Part shown: positions 24,054-31,349 of the stretch, piece by piece
Numbering within the stretch: position 1 is the first letter of the stretch
How the letters are laid out: every line of letters begins with the position of its first letter
Assembly: GCF_023715525.1 (NCBI RefSeq)
Contig: NZ_JAMBOG010000003.1
Span: 1 to 64,000 of the forward strand
Direction: 5' to 3'
Length of the DNA stretch: 64,000 nt
DNA from: Kocuria rosea
Lineage (GTDB): Bacteria; Actinomycetota; Actinomycetes; Actinomycetales; Micrococcaceae
Position numbers and translations under genes: made by a program
The notes under the pieces: generated by a model
Database searches by the model: none
What the model was told of the DNA's origin: nothing
What the model saw: only the letters and a program-made list of their open reading frames with translations

Positions 24054-25534
24054 CCGTGAAGACGTTCGCCCTGCCCGATCTCGGCGAGGGCCTGACCGAG
24101 GCCGAGCTCGTCACCTGGCTCGTGCGGGTGGGCGACACCGTCGCCGTGGACCAGCCGATCGCCGAGGTGGAGACCGCCAAGTCCGCCGTGGAGGTGCCCT
24201 GCCCCTTCGCCGGGACCGTGCAGCAGCTGCACGGCACCTCCGGGCAGACCATCGACGTGGGCGCGCCGCTGATCTCGGTGGACACCGCCGCCGACGGCGG
24301 CACGCCCGCACCGCAGGGCGGGGGGCCCCGCGGCGGGCAGTCCTACCGCGAGGAGGAGCGCGCGGGGGCGGATCCCGCGACGGCCGCCGAGGCCGGGACC
24401 GTGGCCGCGGGCTCCGCCGGCGGCGCGGCCGGGGAGGGCGGGTCCGGCAACGTGCTCATCGGCTACGGCACCCCCGCCGGCGGGTCCGGCGGACGCCGCC
24501 GGCGGCCCCGGCAGTCGTCCTCCGTCCCGGCCGCCGCCCCGGCAGCCGCCCCGGCAGCCGAGGCCGCCCGCGACGCCATGGCCTCGGCCCCGCGCCTGGC
24601 CCCGACCGTCATCTCCCCGATCGTGCGCAAGCTCGCCAAGGACCTCCGGCTCGACATCAGCACCGTGCGCGGCTCCGGGCCCGGGGGGCTGGTCCTGCGC
24701 CGGGACGTGGTGGCCGCGAGCACGGCCGCCGCCGCGGGGACGCCCGCGGCGCCGTCCTCGCCCGCGCCCGGGACCGCCGTGCCCGGGACCGCCGCGGGCA
24801 CTGCTGCCGTGGACGCGCGCACCGGGCTGGGCGTCGCCGAGCGGGTGCCCGTGAGCGGGGTGCGCAAGGCCGTCGCCCAGGCCATGACCCGCTCGCGCAC
24901 CGAGATCCCCGAGGCCACCGTCTGGGTCGACGTGGACGCCACACGGCTCGTGGAGCTGCGCGCCGCGCTCAAGGCCCAGGACCCCGCGACCGCGCCGGGG
25001 CTGATGGCCCTGGTCGGCCGGTTCGTGCTGGCCGGCCTCGCGCGCTACCCGGAGCTGGCCACGCGCCTGGAGACCCGCGAGGACGGCGGCCAGGAGATCG
25101 TGCGCTTCGACGGCGTCAACCTCGGCTTCGCCGCCCAGACGGACCGCGGGCTCGTGGTGCCCAGCATCCGGGGCGCCCACCGGCTGAGCGCGCGGGGGCT
25201 GGACGCCGAGCTGCGGCGGCTCACCGAGCTCGCGCGGGCGGGCAGGGCCTCCCCGGCCGAGCTGTCCGGGTCCACGTTCACCCTCAACAACTACGGGGTG
25301 TTCGGCACGGACGGCGCCGCGGCGATCATCAACCACCCGGAGGTCGCGATCCTCGGGATCGGGCGGATCATCGACCGCCCCTGGGTGGTGGACGGGCAGC
25401 TCGCGGTGCGCAAGGTCACCCAGCTCTCCCTCGCGTTCGACCACCGGGTGTGCGACGGCGGGACCGCCGGCGGGTTCCTGCGCATGGTGGCCGATGCGGT
25501 CGAGGACCCGGTGTCGGTGCTGGCGGACCTGTAG
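24050..25534 (+). CDS. Dihydrolipoamide acyltransferase (E2) of a 2-oxoacid dehydrogenase complex
   Basis: 494 aa. Lipoyl domain (about 3-80) with the lipoylated lysine K44 in ETAKSAVEVP; a long Gly/Ala/Pro/Arg-rich linker (about 80-180, including the basic patch GGRRRRPRQ); a peripheral-subunit-binding domain (about 185-225, SPIVRKLAKDLRLDISTV); and the catalytic domain with FTLNNYGVFG and the active-site FDHRVCDG near the end. It moves the acyl group to CoA. No E3 (lipoamide dehydrogenase) gene follows, so E3 must come from elsewhere. Confidence 0.9.
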   Translation: MTVKTFALPDLGEGLTEAELVTWLVRVGDTVAVDQPIAEVETAKSAVEVPCPFAGTVQQLHGTSGQTIDVGAPLISVDTAADGGTPAPQGGGPRGGQSYREEERAGADPATAAEAGTVAAGSAGGAAGEGGSGNVLIGYGTPAGGSGGRRRRPRQSSSVPAAAPAAAPAAEAARDAMASAPRLAPTVISPIVRKLAKDLRLDISTVRGSGPGGLVLRRDVVAASTAAAAGTPAAPSSPAPGTAVPGTAAGTAAVDARTGLGVAERVPVSGVRKAVAQAMTRSRTEIPEATVWVDVDATRLVELRAALKAQDPATAPGLMALVGRFVLAGLARYPELATRLETREDGGQEIVRFDGVNLGFAAQTDRGLVVPSIRGAHRLSARGLDAELRRLTELARAGRASPAELSGSTFTLNNYGVFGTDGAAAIINHPEVAILGIGRIIDRPWVVDGQLAVRKVTQLSLAFDHRVCDGGTAGGFLRMVADAVEDPVSVLADL

Positions 25535-25586
25535 CGGCCCGCGGCCGCCCGGGTCCCCGGCCGGTGTTCGCCGTCGCCGGCCGGGC

Positions 25587-25775
25587 TCAGCGGGCCGGGG
25601 CGTCGGCGGGGCCCAGGAGGATCCTGCCGCCGGTGTCCCGGGTGATGTTCCACGCCCACTGGAGCGCGCCGGCCCGGGTGCTGGCGCGGAGGCCGGTCCA
25701 CCGGGAGCCCGGGGTCCGCACCTCCCACCCGCCGTGGGGACTGGGGATCACGAGGCGGTCGGCGGACGTCGACAT
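25587..25775 (-). CDS. Small hypothetical protein, DUF2188-like
   Basis: 62 aa starting MSTSADR at 25775, with GAGGTG 7 nt upstream. The sequence VIPSPHGGWEVRTPGSRWTGLRASTRAGALQWAWNITRDTGGRILL follows the short beta-beta-alpha layout of DUF2188 proteins (pattern W.V....G..RAS.....ALQ.A..I....GG.IL). Function unknown. It follows the 53-aa gene at a 10-bp gap on the same strand; the two probably form a tiny operon. Confidence 0.6.
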   Translation of the reverse strand: MSTSADRLVIPSPHGGWEVRTPGSRWTGLRASTRAGALQWAWNITRDTGGRILLGPADAPAR

Positions 25776-25785
25776 GGCCGGCACC

Positions 25786-25947
25786 TCAGTCGGTCTCCGG
25801 GCCGGAGCAGTACGGGCAGTCCTGCTCGACCTGGGCCCACCCGTGCTGCCGGCCCGCGGGGAGGCGGGACGGGTGCGTGCGGTCCGCGGTGCGCTCCGCG
25901 CGCACCGGGGCCGGCGCGGAGGGGCGGGGACGAAGATCGACGGTCAT
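25786..25947 (-). CDS. 53-aa hypothetical protein with CPYC motif
   Basis: ATG at 25947 preceded by GGAGGACACC, 53 codons to TGA at 25786-25788. The chain is polar, Arg/Pro-rich, and ends QVEQDCPYCSGPETD; the CxxC pair could bind a metal or act in thiol chemistry, though the remainder is too short for a glutaredoxin. The good ribosome site and the tight spacing to the next small gene are the reasons to call it. Confidence 0.5.
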   Translation of the reverse strand: MTVDLRPRPSAPAPVRAERTADRTHPSRLPAGRQHGWAQVEQDCPYCSGPETD

Positions 25948-26139
25948 GGTGGTGTCCTCCGGGGAAGGTGGGGGCCGGCCGGTGATCGTCCGGTCCCCCC
26001 AGTATGAGACAGATCACCTGTGAGGAAAATCAATGATCCTCGACGATAACTCGTTAGTAGATCCGTTCTCTTCCGTGCGCCCGGGAGGGAGTCCGGACGG
26101 CGCGCCGGGAAACGCCCCGGAAGCGGGGGAGGACCGGTC

Positions 26140-27345
26140 TCAGAGAGCGGTGAGGACGTCGAGGGAGGTCCGCAGCCCCTCCTCCTCCCGGACCGCGCGT
26201 CCCAGGCGCCCCGCGCGGTCCCCGCGGGCGAGCGCCTGGCCGAGGGCGGGGACCAGCGTGTCCACCGCCAGCTTCCGGTAGGGGACCGGGGCCGCGGCGA
26301 TCCCGAGCCGGTGGAGCTGCCGGCCCCAGAACGGCTGGTCGGCGAGAAAGGGCACCACCACGGACGGCACACCGGCGCGGGCCACCGCGTGCACGGTTCC
26401 GGCCCCGCCGTGGTGGACCGCCACGGCGGCGCCCGGGAGCAGGGCCCCCAGCGGCGCGGACGGCACGACCAGCACGTCGTCGCCGCCGCTGTCCTCCGGC
26501 AGGGCCAGCCCGCCCCACCCCGTGAGCAGTAGGGCCCGCAGACCGTGGGCGCGCGCGCTCTCGACGACCGCCCTCCCCCGCGCGTGCGCGTCCCCGGCCG
26601 ACATGGAGCCGAAGGTCGCCACCAGGTACGGTCCGCCGCGCACGAACCTTGCCGCGGCGGGGTCCACCGGTGCGTCCGCGCCCGCCGCGTGCCAGGCGCC
26701 GGTCAGGTGCACCTTGGCCGGCCAGTCGGCAGGCCTGGGCAGCAGCTGCGGGCTGACCCCCATCAGCGTGGCCCGGGACCTCGAGGAGGGCGACGGCGCC
26801 CGGCCGCCGGGCAGCTGCCGGCACGCGTGCTCCACGCCGGCGCGGAACAGCACGGTGCCGCTGCGGGGGACCGCGTAGGTCGCCCGGTTGAACCGGCCGA
26901 GGTCCGAGGCGACCGTGGGCCCGCCGGGTGCGGAGAACTCCCGTGTGGGCGTCGCCACGGGGACGAACTCGGCCAGCACGCGGGGGACGCCGAGGGAGTC
27001 CGCCACGGCCGGTGCGGTGAGGACCAGCGGGTGGTGCAGCACCACGTCCGGGTCGAACGCCAGCGTCTCCCGCACCGCGGCGGAGAACATCTCGCGCATC
27101 CCGGGACCGACCTCGGAGCGGAAGTGGCGCACCGCCGTCCGCGGCGAGCGCCCGGGCACGCGCATCAGCCGGTGGAAGTCCACGCCGAGGCCCACGGTGT
27201 CGAGCCCGGCGAGGTCCACGCCGGAGTTCTCCGGCAGGCCCAGCCGGACCCGGTGGCCCCGGGCGGTGGCGTACCGGGCCAGGGCCGCGAACGGCTCCAC
27301 GTCGCCGCGGGTTCCGGAGGTCAGCAGCATCAGGCGCACCCCCAC
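26140..27345 (-). CDS. Family-1-type glycosyltransferase (CrtX / MGT-like)
   Basis: 401 aa, GT-B fold. N-terminal acceptor domain beginning LMLLTSGTRGDVEPFAALA, and C-terminal nucleotide-sugar domain with VATFGSMS, VVPSAPLGALLPGAAVAVHHGGAGT (the HHGGAGT donor-binding motif), PSVVVPFLADQPFWG. Relatives put glucose on zeaxanthin (CrtX), macrolides or sterols. Its position, divergent from a carotenoid-elongase/desaturase pair, suggests glycosylation of a hydroxylated carotenoid. Start is uncertain: GTG 27345, GTG 27339 or ATG 27330, none with a clear ribosome site. Confidence 0.82.
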   Translation of the reverse strand: MGVRLMLLTSGTRGDVEPFAALARYATARGHRVRLGLPENSGVDLAGLDTVGLGVDFHRLMRVPGRSPRTAVRHFRSEVGPGMREMFSAAVRETLAFDPDVVLHHPLVLTAPAVADSLGVPRVLAEFVPVATPTREFSAPGGPTVASDLGRFNRATYAVPRSGTVLFRAGVEHACRQLPGGRAPSPSSRSRATLMGVSPQLLPRPADWPAKVHLTGAWHAAGADAPVDPAAARFVRGGPYLVATFGSMSAGDAHARGRAVVESARAHGLRALLLTGWGGLALPEDSGGDDVLVVPSAPLGALLPGAAVAVHHGGAGTVHAVARAGVPSVVVPFLADQPFWGRQLHRLGIAAAPVPYRKLAVDTLVPALGQALARGDRAGRLGRAVREEEGLRTSLDVLTAL

Positions 27346-27488
27346 AGTCTGCCCGTGGCGGGACGCAGCACGGAAGGACCGGCGGCTGGCGCCCGGGCCG
27401 GGCTCCGTCGCGCCGCTGCCCGAACCGACGTAGTGTGGGGCGCACCCGGGCTCCCCGGGTCACCTGTCGCCCGAGGAGGACCACCGCT

Positions 27489-28355
27489 GTGCCCCAGGCA
27501 GGACCCGCCCCCGCGCTCCGGAGGATCCTCCACATCTCCCGGCCGGTGCTCTGGATCAACGCCCTGGGCACGGGTGTGGTGGGCATGTGGCTCGCGGGGG
27601 CGCTCTGGCGGTGGGAGGCGCTGCCGCTCCTGCTGTGGCTCACCCTCCCGTTCAACCTGCTGATCTACGGCGTCAACGACGTCTTCGACCAGGACACCGA
27701 CGCCCTCAACCCGCGCAAGGGCTCGCTGGAGGGCGCGCGGATCAGGTCTACCGAGGTGCGCACGATCCGGGCCTGGGTGCTCGTCACCAATGTGCCGTTC
27801 CTCGCCTGGTTCGCCGTCTCCCTTCCAGCGGCAGCGCTGGGCTGGATCGCGCTGTACGTCCTGGTCTTCGTGTTCTACTCGGCCCCGCCCGTGCGCCTCA
27901 AGGCCCGGGCCTTCCTCGACTCGCTGAGCAACGCCGCCTATGCGTTCCCCCTGGTCTTCGTGGCCTACGCGCTGGGAGAGACCCCGGTGTGGCCCGCGGC
28001 GCTGGGCCTGATGGCCTGGAGCGTCGCCAAGCACGCGTTCGACGCCGTCCAGGACATCGAGGAGGACCGCGCCGCGGCCATCACGACGACGGCCGTCCGG
28101 CTGGGCCCGGGCGGCGTCGCACGGTGGAGCGGTGCCTGGTGGGGCGTCTCCACGCTGTGCTTCGCGCTGGTCAGCATCCCGGTGGCCCTGGTGAACGCGC
28201 TCATCGCCGGGTGGCTCGTCGTCTGCCTGGGGCGGGACCCGACGCCGGACACCGGGCACCGGCTGTACAGGCACTCCATCGCCTTCCCCTACGTCGCCGG
28301 CGCCGTGGCCGGGGTGCAGCTGACGCTCGCGCTGTACTTCGGGCTGTACCCGTGA
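27489..28355 (+). CDS. UbiA-family prenyltransferase, lycopene-elongase-like (second copy)
   Basis: 288 aa, an integral membrane protein with about eight hydrophobic segments. First aspartate-rich motif NDVFDQDTD (63-71) and a second one DAVQDIEED (near 190) bind the Mg-diphosphate of the prenyl donor. It is plainly paralogous to the UbiA half of the 29788-30996 fusion: both read FP/PFNLL-YG-NDVFD-...-LNPRKG. Such enzymes add dimethylallyl units to lycopene (CrtEb, LyeJ), giving C45/C50 carotenoids. GTG at 27489 follows GAGGAGGA; TAGTGT (27432-27437) is a likely -10. Overlaps the next gene by 4 bp. Confidence 0.85.
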   Translation: MPQAGPAPALRRILHISRPVLWINALGTGVVGMWLAGALWRWEALPLLLWLTLPFNLLIYGVNDVFDQDTDALNPRKGSLEGARIRSTEVRTIRAWVLVTNVPFLAWFAVSLPAAALGWIALYVLVFVFYSAPPVRLKARAFLDSLSNAAYAFPLVFVAYALGETPVWPAALGLMAWSVAKHAFDAVQDIEEDRAAAITTTAVRLGPGGVARWSGAWWGVSTLCFALVSIPVALVNALIAGWLVVCLGRDPTPDTGHRLYRHSIAFPYVAGAVAGVQLTLALYFGLYP

Positions 28356-29791
28356 GCCGCGTCGTCGTCGTGGGCGGGGGCATCGGCGGGCTGACGGCGG
28401 CCGCCCTGCTCGGTCACGCCGGCCACGGCGTGACCCTGCTCGAGGCCGCCGACCACCTCGGCGGCAAGAGCCGCCGCCTGGAGGACGCCGGGCAGCGCAT
28501 GGACACCGGGCCGTCGCTGTTCACGTTCCCGGGCGTGTGGGAGGAGTTCCTCCGCCGCCTGGACGGGCTGCGCGCGGCGGGCACGCCCGGCCCCGCGCCG
28601 CGTGCGCCGAGCGCCGAGGAGACCGCGGGGCTCGTGCTGGAGCGCCTCCCGGGCGTCGGCACGTACTACTACCGCGGCACCCGGTGCGAACTGCCCGTTC
28701 CGCCGGGGCATCCCTGGCACGCGGCCTGGGTCCGCTTCGAGGCCGAGCACGGCGGGCTGGGTCCCGACGTCACGCGGCTCCTGACCGCCGGGCCGCTGGA
28801 GAGGCGGTCCCACTCCGCGCTGGCGAAGCTGGGGCGGCTGTACGGGCGGCGGCTGACGACCCGCAGCTACCTCGACAGCCTCACCTGGATGCCGGACGGC
28901 CTGCGCGAGGTCATCGCCATCCACACCCTCAACGCCGGCGTCGGCCCTGCGCGCACTCCGGCCCTCTACGCGAGCATGCCCGCCGTCATGGCCCGCGACG
29001 GCGTCTGGGTCCCCAGGGGCGGGGTGTACGAGCTCGTCGAGGCCCTGCAGCGGCTGGCGGTGGGCGCCGGGGTCGAGATCCGCACCGGCGAACCGGCCAC
29101 CGCCATCGCCCGCCGCCGCGTGGTCACGGACCGGGGCACCTACCCGGCCGACGCCGTCGTCAGCGGGCTCGACGCCCACCGCCTCGACGGCCTGCTCGCG
29201 GGACGGGCTCCCCGGCGGCCGCGCAGGCTCAGCTGCTCGGCGATCGCGATCTACGCCGTGCTGCGCTCCGAGCTGCCCGCCGGGACGCCCCGGCACGGCG
29301 TCGTCCTGCCCGACCGTCCCGCCGAGCTCTACGCCGGCCTCGAAGCCGGCACCGAGCCCGCGCAGACCATGGCCTTCGCGAACTACTACCCGGCCCACGG
29401 GGTCTACCCGAACAGCGCCCCCACGCTCGCCCTGCTGCTGACCGCACCGGCCAACGGGAGGTCGTACGACCTCGAGGACCCGTTCGTCGCGCGCGAGCTC
29501 GAGCGCGTGGCGCAGGTCCTCGGGCTGCCGGGCCCCGTCACGGACCGGTTCCGCAGCGCGAGGATCCTGGATCCGGCCTACTTCGCCGCGCACGGGTCGG
29601 AGGGCGGGGCCCTGTACGGCGCGGTGCGTCCGTCGTGGCGCAGCGGCCCGCTCCACGCGCCGTCCCACACGAGCCTGCGCCGGCCGTGGCTGTGGCGGGT
29701 GGGGGCCTCCGTCCATCCGGGCGGCGGCCTGCCCGCGGTGCTGGGCGGCGCCATGATCTCCACGGACAAGCTGATCAAGCACCTGCGCTAG
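28352..29791 (+). CDS. CrtI/CrtD-type carotenoid desaturase (FAD-dependent)
   Basis: 479 aa. FAD-binding GGGIGGLTAAALLGHAG and LEAADHLGGKSRR at the N-terminus, then GPSLFTFPGVWEEF, TPALYASMPAVMARDGVWVPRGGVYELVEAL in the middle and SVHPGGGLPAVLGGAMIS near the C-terminus, as in carotenoid desaturases and related isomerases. It is shorter and more divergent than the CrtI half of the 31346-33832 fusion, so a later step (3,4-desaturation of a hydroxylated end group, as CrtD does) is more likely than phytoene desaturation. GTGA overlap with the UbiA gene shows co-expression. Its stop overlaps that of the converging fusion gene in CTAG. Confidence 0.83.
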   Translation: MSRVVVVGGGIGGLTAAALLGHAGHGVTLLEAADHLGGKSRRLEDAGQRMDTGPSLFTFPGVWEEFLRRLDGLRAAGTPGPAPRAPSAEETAGLVLERLPGVGTYYYRGTRCELPVPPGHPWHAAWVRFEAEHGGLGPDVTRLLTAGPLERRSHSALAKLGRLYGRRLTTRSYLDSLTWMPDGLREVIAIHTLNAGVGPARTPALYASMPAVMARDGVWVPRGGVYELVEALQRLAVGAGVEIRTGEPATAIARRRVVTDRGTYPADAVVSGLDAHRLDGLLAGRAPRRPRRLSCSAIAIYAVLRSELPAGTPRHGVVLPDRPAELYAGLEAGTEPAQTMAFANYYPAHGVYPNSAPTLALLLTAPANGRSYDLEDPFVARELERVAQVLGLPGPVTDRFRSARILDPAYFAAHGSEGGALYGAVRPSWRSGPLHAPSHTSLRRPWLWRVGASVHPGGGLPAVLGGAMISTDKLIKHLR

Positions 29792-30996
29792 GGCCCGGGG
29801 GCGGCACCGCCCGATCCGTGCTCGAGGATCCAGGCCCAGTTCAGCAGCAGCGTCACGAGAGCGCCGGTCACGTAGTTCAGCCACAGGAACCGCCTCCACC
29901 CCCGGTGGGCGCGCTCGCAGTCGGCGTCCGTGACGGACAGGTACGGCACGAGGTTGGCCAGGTAGGGCAGCACCAGGAGGGACGCCACCGGCCCGGGCCA
30001 GGGGACGAACAGCAGGAGCAGCCCGGCGGCGAGGTAGAACGCCGCGGCGGCCCACACCGTGGGGCGGGCGCCCAGGACCGTGGCGATCGACCCCAGTCCG
30101 GCCTCCCGGTCCGCCCTGACGTCCTGGACGGCGCCGAACGCCTGGGAGGCCATGGACCACAGGAAGAACCCGGCGCACAGGGCGACGGTGCCCGCCGAGC
30201 CGTCCGCCCCGGCGAGCACGAGGCCGTAGACGGCCGGGGACACGAAGTGCGTGGCGGAGGTCGCCGAGTCCAGGAACGGGACCTCCTTGAACCGCAGGCC
30301 CTTGAGGCTGTAGGCCGCCACCGCGAAGAGGCTGACCACGAGCACCCACGCCGCGGCGGCCCCGCCGACCGGGAACAGGAACGCCAGGAACGGCAGGGCG
30401 AGCAGCACGGAGCCCACGAGGATCATCCGGTGCTCGGAACGGTCCACGAGCGCGCCCTCGGCCCCGCCCTTGCGGGGGTTGAGGAGGTCGGACTCGTGGT
30501 CGAAGACGTCGTTGATCCCGTACATCAGGAGGTTGTAGGGGAAGAGGAAGAACAGGGTCCCGACGACGAGGGGCAGGTCCAGCCGGCCGGTCGTCATGAC
30601 GTAGGCCGCCGCGAACGGGAAGGCGGTGTTGACCCAGGAGACGGGCCGGGACGTGGCCACGAGCGTGCGCACCGTGGCGGCGAGCCGTCCGCGCTCGGCC
30701 AGCCCCCACCACAGCGAGGGCAGCAGGAGCAGCCCCGCGAGCGGGTAGGCGAAGTCCTCGACCGGCACGAGGCCGACCCGCAGCCCCGTGATGTGCCCGG
30801 CCCCGTAGTCGAAGAACCCGGCGGCGATCATGAGGTTGTCGAACACCGCCGTCAGCACGGCGAGCACCGCGAAGGAGAGGCCGAGCACGGCCAGGGCCCG
30901 GCGCCGCGGGGGCGCCGGGGAAGGCTCACGGACCAGCAGGGTGGCCGGTGCCAGGGCGAGCGCGAGGAACACCGGGATGATGAGCGCGTAGGTCAC
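29788..30996 (-). CDS. CrtYf-CrtEb fusion: C50 cyclase subunit joined to lycopene elongase
   Basis: 402 aa. Residues 1-102 are a lycopene-cyclase-domain subunit (CrtYf type) with three membrane segments, FDNLMIAAGFFDYG and the PVEDFAY motif (78-84). Residues about 105-402 are a UbiA-type prenyltransferase with NDVFDHESD (162-170) and a second motif FGAVQDVRAD. In Corynebacterium these are two proteins, a heterodimeric-cyclase subunit and CrtEb, encoded by separate genes. Here there is no stop between them. GTG at 30996 follows GGGAGGTG and overlaps the crtYe stop. Predicted role: elongation of lycopene and epsilon/gamma-type cyclisation of the C50 product. Confidence 0.88.
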   Translation of the reverse strand: MTYALIIPVFLALALAPATLLVREPSPAPPRRRALAVLGLSFAVLAVLTAVFDNLMIAAGFFDYGAGHITGLRVGLVPVEDFAYPLAGLLLLPSLWWGLAERGRLAATVRTLVATSRPVSWVNTAFPFAAAYVMTTGRLDLPLVVGTLFFLFPYNLLMYGINDVFDHESDLLNPRKGGAEGALVDRSEHRMILVGSVLLALPFLAFLFPVGGAAAAWVLVVSLFAVAAYSLKGLRFKEVPFLDSATSATHFVSPAVYGLVLAGADGSAGTVALCAGFFLWSMASQAFGAVQDVRADREAGLGSIATVLGARPTVWAAAAFYLAAGLLLLFVPWPGPVASLLVLPYLANLVPYLSVTDADCERAHRGWRRFLWLNYVTGALVTLLLNWAWILEHGSGGAAPGP

Positions 30997-31349
30997 GGGG
31001 CGTCCACCTCCCGGCGGGGGGGACCGGCCGCGGCGGAACGCCGCGCCAGCACCTTCTCGGTCAGCCGGACCAGGTTCATGGTGAGGTAGCACAGGAACGC
31101 CAGGAACACGACCTCCTCGACCGGTATCTGCGGGGCGAGCATCCAGCCGGTCGCGTAGCTGCTCCGGCTGTGCAGGAAGATCCCCAGGCTGATCCCGGCG
31201 AGGTCCCAGGCGAGGAAGAACGCCACCCCCGCGAGGAGCACGAGGGACGCCCGGCGGGGGTCGTGGGCGAAGAACAGCTTCTCCCGCACGTCCAGGAGCA
31301 CCATCCCGGCCAGGCTGAGCAGGAGGAAGCCGAGGTACGCGAAGCTCAT
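30993..31349 (-). CDS. crtYe: C50 carotenoid cyclase subunit CrtYe
   Basis: 118 aa, three membrane helices, lycopene cyclase domain. It has the paired motifs WDLAGISLGIF and PVEEVVFLAFLCYLTMNLV (PVEE at 76-79), matching CrtYe/CrtYg subunits, which work with CrtYf/CrtYh as a heterodimer. Here the partner is the N-terminal part of the adjacent fusion protein. ATG at 31349 overlaps the crtBI stop (ATGA) and its own stop overlaps the next start, so the four biosynthetic genes are translated in a chain. Confidence 0.87.
   Translation of the reverse strand: MSFAYLGFLLLSLAGMVLLDVREKLFFAHDPRRASLVLLAGVAFFLAWDLAGISLGIFLHSRSSYATGWMLAPQIPVEEVVFLAFLCYLTMNLVRLTEKVLARRSAAAGPPRREVDAP

Noticed and set aside
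27489-28355. Menaquinone/ubiquinone prenyltransferase (MenA/UbiA)
   Set aside because: It is clearly paralogous to the elongase half of the crt fusion and lies in GTGA overlap with a carotenoid desaturase; no quinone gene is near.
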